A stretch of DNA of 64,000 nt from Erigeron canadensis (lineage: Eukaryota; Streptophyta; Magnoliopsida; Asterales; Asteraceae), in the NCBI RefSeq assembly GCF_010389155.1, contig NC_057763.1:42018645-42082644 (forward strand), given 5' to 3'. The notes below the pieces were generated by a model, which ran no database searches, was not told the DNA's origin, and saw only the letters and a list, made by a program, of their open reading frames with translations. Below, one piece after another: positions 24,214 to 37,065 of this stretch. Position numbers and translations under genes: made by a program. How positions within the stretch are numbered: position 1 is the stretch's first letter; the number at the start of each line of letters is the position of its first letter.

Positions 24214-25417
24214 AGAATGTAGTTGAGAAGATGGAAAGCAATTACTGAGGACAGAGTGTTTGACATCTCTCACTTGCTTTCAGCCATTTGATATGAATCC
24301 CCATTAATGCAAAATAACAGAGGTCGTTGTGTATGTATTTATGAATTTCAATTCACATTCACATTATAGATATATATACACATACAAAATCTAAAAAAGG
24401 CAAGACCTTTGATAGTATTTCTTTGATTTCAAAATCGAAATTGAAAAAAAGGGAAAACAAAAAGAAAGAAAATAAATCTCTTTTTATTTTTTTGGGTTTT
24501 CTTTCTCTCTCTACAACTAATGCAGCAGTGGTGAGGAGCTGGATGAATTTAATGACTTCAATTTCAGTTGTAAATTCTATGTGTGTGTGTGTGTGTAAGA
24601 ACTTGTAATCGGAGAAAGAAGGGAGTTTGAATGTAATGATATTATGAAGATTTTTTTTCATGTTTTAATAGTGTATAACATTTAGATTAAATGAAATTAT
24701 ATTAGTAGTTGACTAAACATAAGTTTCAGAATATTGGTGATCAATATTGCTGTTAGAAAGTTTTTTGGTCATGTGTTCTTAAATTACATTATGATATTAT
24801 TATGAATAACTTTTGCAGCACATATACACATTTATTTAATGTACAATGATGGATAAAGCTTACCTAAAAGTGTATACCTATTTCTGAAGTTGTTTAAAGA
24901 AGTTAATTGTGTGTCACTTTAGCAACATGACAAGTGGTTATTACTTTTGAGATTTTGCTATTAGTTGTTGCACAAACAGATATTAAAGACCAAAATGGAA
25001 CATGGAGGTTAGATGACATTTTGCTAGTTAGCATTTGGTGAACTAATTCATGAAGAAAAACATTTTGATTTTTATGATCAAATATACAAAGTCTTTTAGC
25101 TATTCTAGGTAACCTATATTTCACCTTTTTAGTTATGGGATTACTCAACCATCAACCATTAGTCCATATGATAAGACCCGAATACATCGATAACTCTACG
25201 TTTTCTGTATACGTATACATTTATTTATACTTCGTGTATATATATATATATGCATAAAGTTTTTCTTTTTTATACTTTTTGATACATACCAATAGTTGCA
25301 TGGATCTGTAAATGCACATTTAAGCCAACTCATCACCTTAGGAGTTGTTTGACTAGTTTGTTCTAAGTTGGACGAAATTTAAAGCATCATGTCACTTTTT
25401 TTTTTTTTTTATATTTA

Positions 25418-25750
25418 TATAGCATTGTACCCGCGCAATGCGGTGGCAGTAACGGCGACGACGGTATAGTGGGGTTGGTGACGCGTGGTGGTGACATCGA
25501 CAATTGGTGTCGAGTGGTGTAAGTTGATGTTAAGATAATATACCTATTTTATAAGATAAGGACTTAGAATGTAAATTAGCAAGATAAGGGTTTAGGATGT
25601 AAATTAATTCATTAAGGGCAAATTTGGTAATTTATAAAAACCCTTCCATGGTGGGGTGTTTATTAAGGACATTTTGGTAATTTTGTATGTGACATTTTGG
25701 TAACACTTTCCATTTTGAGGGGGTGTATAATCTTTAATAAGAAGTATAGA
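25418..25750 (-). mobile_element. small non-autonomous Helitron
   Basis: On the minus strand the element begins TCTATACTTCTTATTAAAG, a typical Helitron 5' end, directly after an A. Its far end has an imperfect GCATTGCGCGGGTAC hairpin-like motif near 25428-25440, but the last bases read CTAT rather than CTRR. It has no inverted repeats and no coding capacity. Confidence 0.55.
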
Positions 25751-25775
25751 TAGTTGGTCGAATTTCATCACCTAA

Positions 25776-26122
25776 GGGGGTGTTTGGTATGATGGAATGG
25801 AAAGGGGAGAAAGGGAATGTGAAACTTCCCTTGTTTGTTTGCGACGAAGAAAGGGAATGAGAAAGGAGAAAGGGGAATCAATTCCATTCTCTACAAATTG
25901 TAGAGAATAAATGAGAATGGAAAAAAAATTTTTATTTTATTGAAGATGTTATATGTAATAAATGTATTATTATTTAAAATTTTATTATATATATATATAT
26001 TCATTCTCTGTGGGTACCAAACAACGGAATCTATTCTCTTTCTAAATACCCATTATCTTTCTCACTATTTCCATTCTCTATTATATTTTCATTCTCTATG
26101 ATCCCTTCTTACCAAACACCCC
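25776..26122. mobile_element. PIF/Harbinger-type MITE, 347 bp
   Basis: The inverted ends are GGGGGTGTTTGGTA on the left and GGGGTGTTTGGTA on the right, flanked by TAA and TTA, which fits the TWA target. The interior has GGAATGGAAAGGGGAG on one side and CATTCTC-rich sequence on the other. It is closely adjacent to the Helitron at 25418-25750. Confidence 0.65.
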
Positions 26123-26904
26123 TTAGTAGCTAATGCGTTTGACTTTTTGAATTATCATACATGTCAAAGTAGATTTTTAATGCCGTTAAAAAGAAAAAAG
26201 TAGATTTATATTTATTACTTTTTAAGTTTCATTCTTTATAACAATCAATGAGTTTGTTTTTGGTAATTAAGAAACAAAACATTTTTGAAAGTTATTTTTG
26301 TTAAGTGTTAAAAACTTTTGTAATATTTTTACCAAATATCTTTTAAAATATTTTTATTTATATTGATCTCTTAACATTAATTATTTTTATATTTTAAAAT
26401 ATCTCAATTAATTTTTTTACATACATTAATTATTTTAACATCAATTATTTATATTAGTCGACGCCGTCTTCACCACCACATCGTCGCGTCACCACCACCG
26501 TCGCATTATGAGACTACCGTGCTAGTTCTTTACACAATTATGTTTAATTTTTAAAAAAAATAAATATAACTGTTAAATTGTTTTTTGTTGCCATGATCAA
26601 CTTTATATTTCTTTGGCTACCTACAAATTATTATCTATCTGTAGTAGTATTCAAACATAAATTTTTTTATGAAAAACAAGAGTCATTACTACTAGAACAT
26701 GTAACTTTTTTATCTTTAGGTATCTCATAAACTTTATTTTGTCATGTATAATATTATTATATTGTATAATATAATATAACATATAAATATATTACGTTAA
26801 CGTTGAAACAGTGGGTTGACTTTTTTTGCTTAAGTAGTTTTGACTAACGGAGATACATTAAATATCCCAACCATTTCATTACTGGCTTACATACATTTTT
26901 TACA

Positions 26905-27130
26905 CTAGACGAATATCCGTGCAATTGCATGTCTGTGGTGATGGTGGCGACTTGTAGTGGCAATGACGACAGGTAAAATAGATAATTGATGTAAAATATT
27001 TAATTTATATAATTTAAGGAGTTGATGAAGATAATTTAGTAGATAAAATATGTATGCTATAAATGTTATAAGAGATTAAAAAAATTAAATACCTAGTTTG
27101 TTTTATAAGTAGTTAAGTTATAGATATAGA
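26905..27130 (-). mobile_element. tiny Helitron-like element
   Basis: Read on the minus strand it starts TCTATATCTATAACTTAAC after an A. It ends with a TGCAATTGCA palindrome, then CTAG followed by T, the expected Helitron 3' geometry. Only 226 bp long. Diverged, so moderate confidence. Confidence 0.4.
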
Positions 27131-30100
27131 TATAAAAAAATGGTACATAATTCTAAACTAATGTTTAGGAGATCAAAATATTTGAGAAAATAATTAATGA
27201 AAAGGACTCGCAAAAACTAATTTCAATAGAAAGTGAACGATATCATCCTTTTTACCCTTAATTTATATATGTTTGTAGGTGATAATTTTAAGCTTTCTTT
27301 TTATTAAAAGAAATATGTATATTGCCTAGACGGAGTAGCGATTGGCACTCAATTACTTTAGTAGCGTTTTTTCATTCGGCGCCTCGGCTGTAAAGACAGA
27401 CACCAAGATAATGCATAACATATTGCTCTAATATATAATTAACAATCTTGATATAGGTTCAAAATTTGGTTTGCTCTTATATGGAGATTATATCGTGTGT
27501 TATATGAACTTTTTGTTGTGCTATGTAAATCTGCTCTATTTTAATTCATAGAAAACAATAAGAAAATAATAAACGATATATATGGTTAAAATAGTTTCTT
27601 AATTTTTAAGCCATGTCACTATTTTGACTATTTTATATACTGTAGTAGTGTTGACTTCAATACTAAAATATTCGATTAGGCTATATATAACAATCGACCG
27701 AACGGTATGACTATTTGGGTTATCGGGTATGATGAAGTATATGGATATGGATTTGATTGAATTTATAGCATCGTCACATCTACTTGGATAAAACGTATGT
27801 AAATGCAACCAGCTTAGCTTTGCTATCAATATACTGTATTATGACGTTCTCTCTACTAGAAAAATGTGTGAGATGCTATGCTCGATCTGAATTTGAAACT
27901 TATAAATATTACCTCATCTTTGATTTTTTTTTTTTTTTAAAAATAAAATTGTTCATTCACAATCAAACAAGTGACTTTACTTGATACTGTATCAAATACG
28001 GGGTCTGCCATTGTGCATGGATGTCAAGCATCGCGTAAAAAAAGGGAAGGGGGAAGTGGAACACGTACTCCTTAAAATACATGATCACATTCTTTTATTA
28101 TGTAAAATTGTCCAATTAACAAAGTCATACTGCAATCTTGAAAAAATAAACAAAGGTTGACTTTTGTTATAAGTTAATTGGTTGACTTATCTATTTAGTT
28201 CATTAACCCACAAACCAACAAAGACCTGAACAAGAAAAAAAAAAAGTCAATATTCTGACTGACTGAAAATTTTTTAAATGCATAAAGAATGATGATAATT
28301 GGCAAAAAAAAAAAAAAAAAGTCTAACTTTCTGAAGTGTTGTATTTACTCATCACAAAGTCAACACTCTCAGTATATGCTTGAAAGATTCAGCTGAATTG
28401 AAGTTTGAGCCTCTGGATTGAGATTGGGCATGATCCTTTTTTTTTTTTAAAGGCAGATTGGGCATGATTCTGAGGTGCTTAAGTTTGTTTATGCTACTAT
28501 AGATTAAGAGTTGTACTTTTGGTAAGGTCGTCCTTGGTTTTCATATATTGTTATTTCAATTTAATCTTTATAAAATCATAATAGTCGTTATATTAAGTCA
28601 TTAAAGATATGAATATCTATCTACTAGGCTAGCTGGTTCGTTTCTTTGCGATACTCAAGTTACAATTACAAGTTTTGCAGGTAATGATTAATAAGAGAGT
28701 CTCCTCTAGTTACTAGTTTTGACTTATATATGATATATAAATACATACCACATAAATTTTATGCATTGTGAATCTAGATCCATTATGTAATTATGATTTT
28801 TACTTACTGCAAAAAAATGTCCGGGATTTTATTAAGAGCTGTAAAATATAGTTGGGAGTAATAGCAGTACATGGTGATATTATGGAGAATTTAATTGCTT
28901 TGCCTAATGGTTACTAATGAAAGTGTGTTTGGCCCTCGGTGGTTATATGGTATATCACTCTAGTCAACTAAAAACTATCATCAAGAAGTGGGTCTAAATG
29001 TCTAATATTAAAAAGTCAATGTTATATTTATAAGAGCACTCGGCTTCAAATATTATACAAAGCATATTTTGAGGGTCACCCATAAAAGAAAACTCGATTA
29101 AACCGATACAAGATATAGAGCCTTGTTATTAAACGAAGAGTTAATTAGAAACATATAAATCGACATTATCTTTTGATAATGGACTCTAGCTATATGACTA
29201 TTGACCATACCTTTTTTTTTGTCATTAGAATAACAGCATAAAATCCAAGTTTCTGAACTTAGTACACTTGACCAAATATGCCTTACATGGAATTAAATGC
29301 ATTCCTTCATCTTGTAACCACTAACCAAACACACCATAACTCTATCGTTTCATCTTTACTTTAGATCTAAAGCAACCATATTTCAACAAATTATTATTAA
29401 TGCAAGAAAGACTATAGTATATGATGTTATTCAAAAAACTGTAATTTCTATATGATGTACTCCGTAATAGATTATAAAACATCTAATTTTCAAAATTATT
29501 GTTTTGATCGATTGTTAACCTCACAAGTCACAATCCAAGATTACATTATAAAGGAATATATTGGCATATCCATGGCTATGGCTCATAACGATGTCAGGTT
29601 TGATACTTATAATATATGAGACTTTGCAAAAAGCATCGTCAAGGCAATGAGAAATGATATACAACTTTATGGCTTTGATTGACATGTTTTGCTCTATCAT
29701 GTCCATATGTTTATACATTCCATTTCCATGGGATTTTGGGCAATCTGCTTTTTAAATTACTCAGCATATATACAATGCTTTTAAAAGGCATATTTGAACT
29801 ACTGATGAGCCACTAACTAATCCGAGCATCTCCGCACCAAAAAAAGAAAGCCCACCGTAAGTGGAGAAAAACATCCTGACCCAACATGAAAAACCCAAAT
29901 AATTTGTTCCATATGGGACTTGATGTCTCACGTAAACCACTTCGACGAAGGGTCTCTCGGGGCTAGAGTACAAATACATGATCATGTTGGTATCAACTTA
30001 AACTATTGATAAAAGTAACGCTAAAAATAACCACCGCCTATTCAATGGGGACACAACCACTAGTCCAATGGACACCATTAGATATATAAACTGCATAGTC

Positions 30101-32373
30101 CCACAGTTATTGGATTTAGTCATCTTTGTACTGAAGTTTAACATGATAAATTAGTCTTTTTTTCACCCATAGGTGAAACTTCATCAGTTGACCCACTGGT
30201 CTCGGTTCTCTTTCATTGCCATCCCTAATCTCGAATCTATTAGCCCTAAATCAATCTTTAGTCTGGAATTGACCACTCAAATAGTGCATACATAATCATA
30301 GATATGTGAAGAAGATACCATCATAACTTATTCAATGAAATGTAAAACATCTCACATGCCATGTGCAATCTATAAATATTACCGCATGTAATGTTTGGTA
30401 GAAAATGTCTCAGCGATGATGAAAAGGAGTACAAACCACCAAAAGGAAAACGATAGACACAATACAGTTACACTCTCAAAAATAGTTGTATCGACTATCG
30501 AGTAATCAATGTCCTGATAAAATCCACATTTGCACAACAATAAATGAATGAAATAATTTCAGTTTATCGTCTATAGATAGATGAAAGGTCATGAGATAGC
30601 AGATCGATGTTTGCGAACTTTCAATGATCAAAAACACGACACTTGGTGGGAAAGGTTAATCTCAAACCAATTAGATAAAAGGAGTTGGTTAGTACTAATT
30701 GAACAAAAGGCATTGAAGAAAGAATTGATCAGCACCACCAAGAATTTTAGTAAAGATCAAAACCAAATAAAAACCACCACCAACAAAACATTTGATCTGG
30801 TTGTATTTAGCATTGAAACTAGGGTAGGTTGCCAACCAGACTAGGTTACTCGTATTAAGGTACCAACATATATAAGATGTTATCAGATTAATAACTAATG
30901 AGCCAAGTCAAAAATAAATACTCACAGTCAATATGCTCATAAAAATGTAGGAGGAAATAAAAATGTACAGTGAGTGAAAACAACACACACCCTATCGTCT
31001 CAACTAAGTGACTAACACACTATTATTATACAATACCATATATGTGTTGGAAAATCGGTCTGTCAACAAACTAATTATAGATTTGAAATTACGGGCTATA
31101 AAATGATGTAGAAGGTAAAAACACCAAAAATGTGCTGAAGCAGTACAGCTTTGCAAGCCCTACATCATGTTAAAAATTAAATACCATGTATAATACAGTA
31201 CCGAAGAAATTCACTTGTACTGGGTAAAGCCCACCTAGGCACCTAGGTGTCCTGTAAACACCAAAATAGTCCCAACAAAGGCAGAAATCTAACTATCTAA
31301 GTAATTTAAGCTTACAGCCCTCATTTACAACCATACGACTCTTATAACTTGCTGTACACGCACCTTCAATTTCACACCTAAGGCATATCCTATTCCCCAT
31401 AGCCCCACTCAAGAACATAAGAGTTTTAACAGGGAGGAACATTTTTACTAGGGTTGATTAAATGATATATGAACCAAGTATGATATTGTTTCTAATTATG
31501 GTAACAACCTTACTTTTGTTAAATAAGGTGTTGAACTACAACCTGTCACTGGCGTTCCAAATTGTTGTCACCCATATCACTTGTAAAACCAGTTTACCTA
31601 TTTTTTGGAATACAATTTGGCATTGGTTTCCATTTAAGGGCATGTCTAGTCACAGTCAGCATACACGTCGGCAATTTCATTAACTTTACATCTAATCAGC
31701 ATACAGGTGTCATTTCACATACGAATATTACATTATATTATAACAGACTCTCATTTAATTTGATTAATTATAATTATTTGATATAACTAATAATGAATGC
31801 ATTATTTTATTTGATGATAATGACTAATGGGTTAAAATAACAAAGATACAGATTAAAATGATCAATCGAATTTTTGGATGAATGAATAGTATGCTCCAAA
31901 TACGGATGAAAAATGGATTCCTCATAAATTCTCCAGTTTTGGAGTAACGGTTGGACACTTGGACATGAACATCTCCATCTTTTTATCCTCCAAATGGGAA
32001 GAGGTTATGGAGGCAACATTAGAGATGCCCATGGCATATTTTTGTTAGGCCAGTGCCCTTCAGAACAGAATATAATACTGTTACCCGATGATAGTTGATT
32101 ACTATCCAGACCCAAATGCTTCACAGAATGACATCCTAGTGCTAACATATAAAGGTCTCTGGGACTCAATCGATGAGGGAAAACAACAAGAAGCTTTGAC
32201 CAAACACATCATGGAAATTGTAGCTTTTCTAAAGATAATTAGGGCATGCTTTGTAGCGAACGATACAAAGAGATAATTGTTCATATAATTTCATAAAGTG
32301 ATACATAAAACTCATAGTACTATTGCTGACCTTTGATGCAAACAAATTAACCAGAGCATCCTCTTGTAGCATA

Positions 32374-35106
32374 CTATCTTCTGTACAAATACTTAGAAAG
32401 CGGGAACTTCAGGCTCCTTGCCACCTGAACAGAAAAGATAACTAACACAACCGACAACTTATAAACAAACTTACGAAGAATCATAGCAATAGGTTTAAGA
32501 AATTTACTTTTAAGGCCAAATCCTCGCTAACCGTTGACCGGTATCGAGTTGAACCTTCCAGCGGACAGCTTCCACCTTTGGTTATAAAATTAGCACTGCA
32601 AAGACTTGATACTTGCAAGAGAATGTCAGACATAAGACGGTTTTCTCCGCCATCACCACCTGAACTTGTTTCTCCTTGTGATTCTTCTTCAAGTGAATAT
32701 TCTTCAACTGATGTGATACACTGAAATATAGCTAGCAACCTCTCTAATGGAAAAGTTCCAGGACCTTTCATAAACTGCTCTTGCTCTGCAGCCTCCTTCA
32801 AATCCATTGACTTTTCAGAGCTCCTGTACAGGAAAGCATGTTAAATGTTGGCCACACAAACAGAGCTAAAAACAAGATAACAGTAAGTGGTAGTAATATA
32901 AATCACACAGTTCATGTTCCATAGGTGGAAAACAGTCAAATTGTTCATAAACTGCCAGGACATCTTTAATAAGTACTTTAAAGGCATATCTTCACAACAA
33001 CCACAAAAGTTTAATCACCCTCTTTCACTGTTGAGCCAAAAACTGAGCTAAAAACAGTAAGCCAATTCACTTCAAAACTTTCATGCTTTTTTATGAAGTG
33101 TTAAATTAGTCTAAGTATTGATTGAATAATTATATGCTAATTCATAATATTACGAATCATTTCTACATTCCAGTTCACAGGCCCAACTTTTGTATTGTGA
33201 TTTTCTCATTAAATTCTAAGATAACCAAAATGGAGATGAGGAATAAACACTTGTTAACTACTTACTTTCTCTTCCTTTTTTGATTGGCCGGACCTCCAGT
33301 TGAATCAAACAATGATGCATCAAGGGTTGCCGGATTTCTTGACGCAATAAATGCAGAGATGAGAAGATATTTTGCAGAAGTAGACATATGGAAGTTTATC
33401 TCATCAATAGAATCAGAAGCTCCAAGTTTCATCTTTTTTAATTTGTCTTTGCCTCCTGCCACTACAGATGCCTGAGATGTGACTCTGAATATCTCATTCA
33501 GAGCAGGAGCAACATGAGGCTGAAAATAACTAAACAACTTTCTCTTTATTTCTTCATTAGGGACAACACTCAAATCATCTAATGGCTCGCAATATTTCTT
33601 GAATAATGGTGATAAAGCAGTAGATAACTCATCAAGCCTTCTCGTTACTCGACAAAAAGGCTTCAACACCACGCTGTTAAACATAAGACCCATGAACAAA
33701 AGAAAAAAACTTTTAGTAACCACTCATCCACCTTTGAAACACAATAGAACAATACAAGTTTAGTTGTTAGAAGTAGTACATCAAGTTCAGAACTACAATA
33801 TGCCATTTCAAAATCACTGTTGAATGTTAAAAAACTGGAATAAGATAGTATGATAGTCAGGTGCTCAAATCAGAGTCAGGCACCAGCTTTACAAATATCT
33901 TAATAGTCGGTTACAATATAGCAAAGCCACTTCATACATGCCGCTCCAAGTCTATAAATTTAGTCATCAATAAGTACGGCATCGTAATCATTATCATCTA
34001 TACAAAAATACTCAAATTGATCAATGTGACTCAGGTTGACCATGAATCCAAACACTCAGTTAAAACTTTGCATAATTGTAAAAGAATGAGTAAGCTACAT
34101 CATATTGTATTAAAACTTTGATAGTTGCAACAATTAGAAACAAATTTGGTTCAAATTTTGTTAAGAATGAGTATATATCAAGCTCGATAAAGTAGCGGTT
34201 TGTCAATCAAAACTCATACATTGCTATCTAATTCACAATATATGTAGATCATCTCATATATTAGAACATATAAGAAAACACTTCTTATGAAGAACTACAG
34301 TATATCACTTACTCAAGAAAAGCCGAACGCAGTTTTAAATTCGGTTGATTTCTCATAAATATTTGCCTAAGATCCTCTTCAGTATAATCAGGGAAATAAA
34401 CAGGTATAGGATCAACAAAACCAGTATCCGAATGATAAGTATCAAGCGACGAGCTACTAATAAAAACAAAACCCACATCATTAAGCTTCAAAATATCATG
34501 AAGCTTAAACAACAGAGGCAATATAGTACCGCTTTTATCCCAATCTCTAACGAGCTCCAAACTATCGAAAACCAAATAAACCATACTTCCACTAACTCCT
34601 TCCTTCTTTTTCAACTTATCAACAACACCCAACAATCCACCTTTCAAAAGATTAACAAAATCACTCTGCTTTTCGCATTTTTTCGCACTCGAGTACCCAT
34701 TATTTTCGCATTTCCTATGTAACAACAACTGGTTAAGTATATTCTCAAACAGTTGGCGTGCATTGTAAAAAGTCCTGCAACTAGAATACACATATGGCCT
34801 ATTCAAGTATCGAAAAACCTCTAGGACGGTACTCGTTTTACCCGTAGACGACCCACCGTAAACAAACAACGGGGAAACCGGGCAATTCACAGGACCCAAA
34901 AGGCGTAAAATTTCAAGAATTTGGTTTTTTCTTCCGGGCAAAGCGGAAATCAAATCATCAAAATTTATGGGATTTTTAAACACAAGATCAGCAAGTGTCA
35001 AAGGTGCAAGGTTTACAGGTTTGTTTGTACAAGATGATAAAGATGATGATGATAATCTTGTTGTTCTTCTTGTGACTTGATGTTGATTATTTTCTTCTTT
35101 ACTCAT
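32374..35106 (-). CDS. ORC5: origin recognition complex subunit 5 (ORC5)
   Basis: Four exons on the minus strand, 34313-35106, 33266-33673, 32508-32823 and 32374-32424, join in frame to 522 residues, with GT..AG introns. An AAA+ ATPase core carries Walker A GGSSTGKTS (84-92) and a Walker B-like VYLVFDS (176-182), preceded by LPGRKNQILEILRLL. Later landmarks are YFPDYTEEDLRQIF, the FCRVTRRLDEL helix, HMSTSAKYLLISAF, GPGTFPLERLLAIFQCI and CPLEGSTRYR near the C-terminus. ORC5 binds ATP within the six-subunit complex that marks replication origins in the nucleus. The start is the ATG at 35106; the frame extends three codons upstream only from a TTG. The last exon is just 51 bp and ends KYLYRR, matching the family C-terminus. 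The gene is divergent from the GeBP-like pair. Confidence 0.95.
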
Positions 35107-36024
35107 TTTTTTCAATGCAGAAAATGAATTTTTGGAAGCTTAATTGAATTGGGTATAGATCAAGTTAGTGAATTTTTTTGGTTAGATGGCTTAATTGAAA
35201 ATGGAAGTAAACCCTAGTTGTTTTAATTTGGGGATAAAGATTTTCCCGCCAAATTGTGGTCTTTTTTGCTTTGCGGGAGTGATTCACGATTACACAGCTT
35301 ACATGGTTTACACTTTACAACCAAAAATTATTTGAAATAATACATACAGAATAATGTTTTTTAGAAAATAGGTTAATTGTTTTATAATTTATATATATCT
35401 AAAACTTTTAAGTCATAAATAACTTGAAATGATATTGGAAAATAACTCAAGCTTATATAAAATTAATTACCTAAATAACTACTCGTATATTTTGGTTTTC
35501 AACGGATGTAAAATTAGTTACCTAACTAATAAATTTTAAAAACATTTTGATGAATCAAATTTTAGAAATAGAATTTATGAACTTCAATTAGTACATACTG
35601 CTTATGCTATTGGTGGTCAGCAAACCGATTTCATCAACAATCGACTTTGTAATTTCTAAAAATATTTGAATTGTGTATTGTATTTGTTGGTAATATATTT
35701 AAGGGTAAAAATAATCTAAATTGATATTTTCGTAATAATCATCATCTAACTCGGTCTACATTGTGGCTGCATGAGTGTGCGTCCGGGTTTTCCACGCCTA
35801 GTCTTTGAGTTTGTCCCTAAACCCGATTAAGTTAGTCTATATACTGGTTTTACAAGTTCAATTGTTTGACTTACAAAGTCAGAAGGATCAATATACTTGT
35901 TCTCCAAAAATTAAATTGATTTCCATCAACAACTTAATTTAGTCATTTAAACAAGTTTAATTAGCTTATAGCCTTATATATAGAGTTAATTAAATTAAAT
36001 ATTTGTAATAACAGTACTTCCCAT

Positions 36025-36330
36025 TATAATTCAGTGGTTGAGCATTAGCTTTACATGTTAAAGATCTTAAGTTCAAGACATGAAAATGACATTTGAAAGA
36101 ATTTCACAATAAAGTCCTCAAGTGAAACAAGTTTGAGTCCTGCAGATGGGGTAGGGTTTTATCCAAAATAAATGTCGTACCTTCGGACAGTTTAATTTGG
36201 AGTTTCTCCTCTTAGTAGATATTGAGGGTTAGGGGGGCTCTCTAGCGCGGACCCGGTTAAAACAACGTAAGCTAAATCCCATTTTGCAAGGAAATGATCC
36301 ACACCTTTCAAAAAAAAAAAATTATATATT
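36025..36330 (+). mobile_element. tRNA-derived SINE
   Basis: An A-box-like TTCAGTGGTTGAG (36030-36042) and a B-box-like AAGTTCAAGAC (36069-36079) are followed by a body with GGGTAGGGTTTTATCC and GCGCGGACCCGGTTA. It ends in an A-run (36310-36322). This is the classic head-body-poly(A) layout. Confidence 0.65.
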
Positions 36331-36946
36331 TGTAGTAATGTCACTATTTTTTGCTAACTAGTTAATCAGCCCGACTTCGACCCGAGCATTTTTAATAAAA
36401 TTTTAAAAGCAATAAAAACTAAGAAAATGTATATAATTTTTGTTATTGATATATAATAACTTGGCTTGAAGATATTAAATTGATTAACACAATAATTATA
36501 TATATTACTACCTATTACATTAATAAAACATAAAAAGACATTTATGATATTACATAAAAAAATATTTATTTTGTTTTCTAATAAAAGAATAAATTTGTAA
36601 ACATCATAAATAAAATAAAACATTTTGAAAATATTTAATTGGCTATTTATCTTTAAAATTTTATTAATTAGATATGACATCATAAATAAAATAAAAACAT
36701 TTTAAAAAAATTTGTAGACATGACACATCATAATTGTTTCTAAAAATAGTTTAAAAAACAATCCTTCTTTATTATATATAATAATAATAAAGATTTTAGT
36801 TTAAACAATAACTAAATTTACTACTTTCAGTTGTTTGAAACTTGAAAGGATGTATAAAAGTAAAGTTATCCAGATACAAATTGTATATCATGACAACCCA
36901 CCTCCTTTAATCAGTTGCACAATCCGTTATTCAAAATCTTGAAATC

Positions 36947-36948
<2 letters not shown>

Positions 36949-36980
<32 letters not shown>
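36949..36980. repeat. (TA)n microsatellite upstream of GeBP copy 1
   Basis: A run of TA dinucleotides about 90 bp before the start codon. Similar runs lie at about 38751-38770 before copy 2 and on either side of the MITE at 60765-60935. Because it sits in the likely core promoter or leader of the gene, its length could vary between individuals. Confidence 0.8.
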
Positions 36981-36983
<3 letters not shown>

Positions 36984-37065
36984 TCACTTTTTTCTTCAAA
37001 ATTAACATTTCTTGAAAAATAAAGATTGTTAACCAAAAAAGAAAACCCATAAGATTCTTCTATAT

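Larger units (their letters stand above)
24214..32373. other. 8-kb gene-poor intergenic region
   Basis: This stretch lies between the CYP86A promoter and the ORC5 3' end. It contains two small minus-strand Helitron-like elements (25418-25750 and 26905-27130), a PIF/Harbinger-type MITE (25776-26122) and a (GT)n tract near 24580-24597. The open frames present are short, A+T-rich or low-complexity, and none resembles a known protein. The 27.2-32.3 kb part shows no recognisable gene. Confidence 0.6.
35107..37065. other. divergent intergenic region between ORC5 and the first GeBP-like gene
   Basis: About 2 kb contains both promoters. It holds a SINE (36025-36330), very A+T-rich sequence at 36380-36700 and a (TA)n tract at about 36949-36980. 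No other gene is recognised. The minus-strand open frame near 36366-36683 is low-complexity and looks accidental. Confidence 0.6.

Noticed and set aside
24359..24661. 100-codon minus-strand frame upstream of CYP86A
   Set aside because: Low-complexity, includes a (GT)n tract and lies upstream of the CYP86A TATA box; no protein similarity.
30581..30844. 87-codon plus-strand frame
   Set aside because: It has no recognised domain and no splice context, and lies in a gene-poor stretch. It could be an old transposon fragment, but nothing shows it.
36366..36683. 105-codon hydrophobic frame, minus strand
   Set aside because: Composition is almost only A and T codons (Ile, Asn, Phe, Lys), as expected from chance in A+T-rich DNA.
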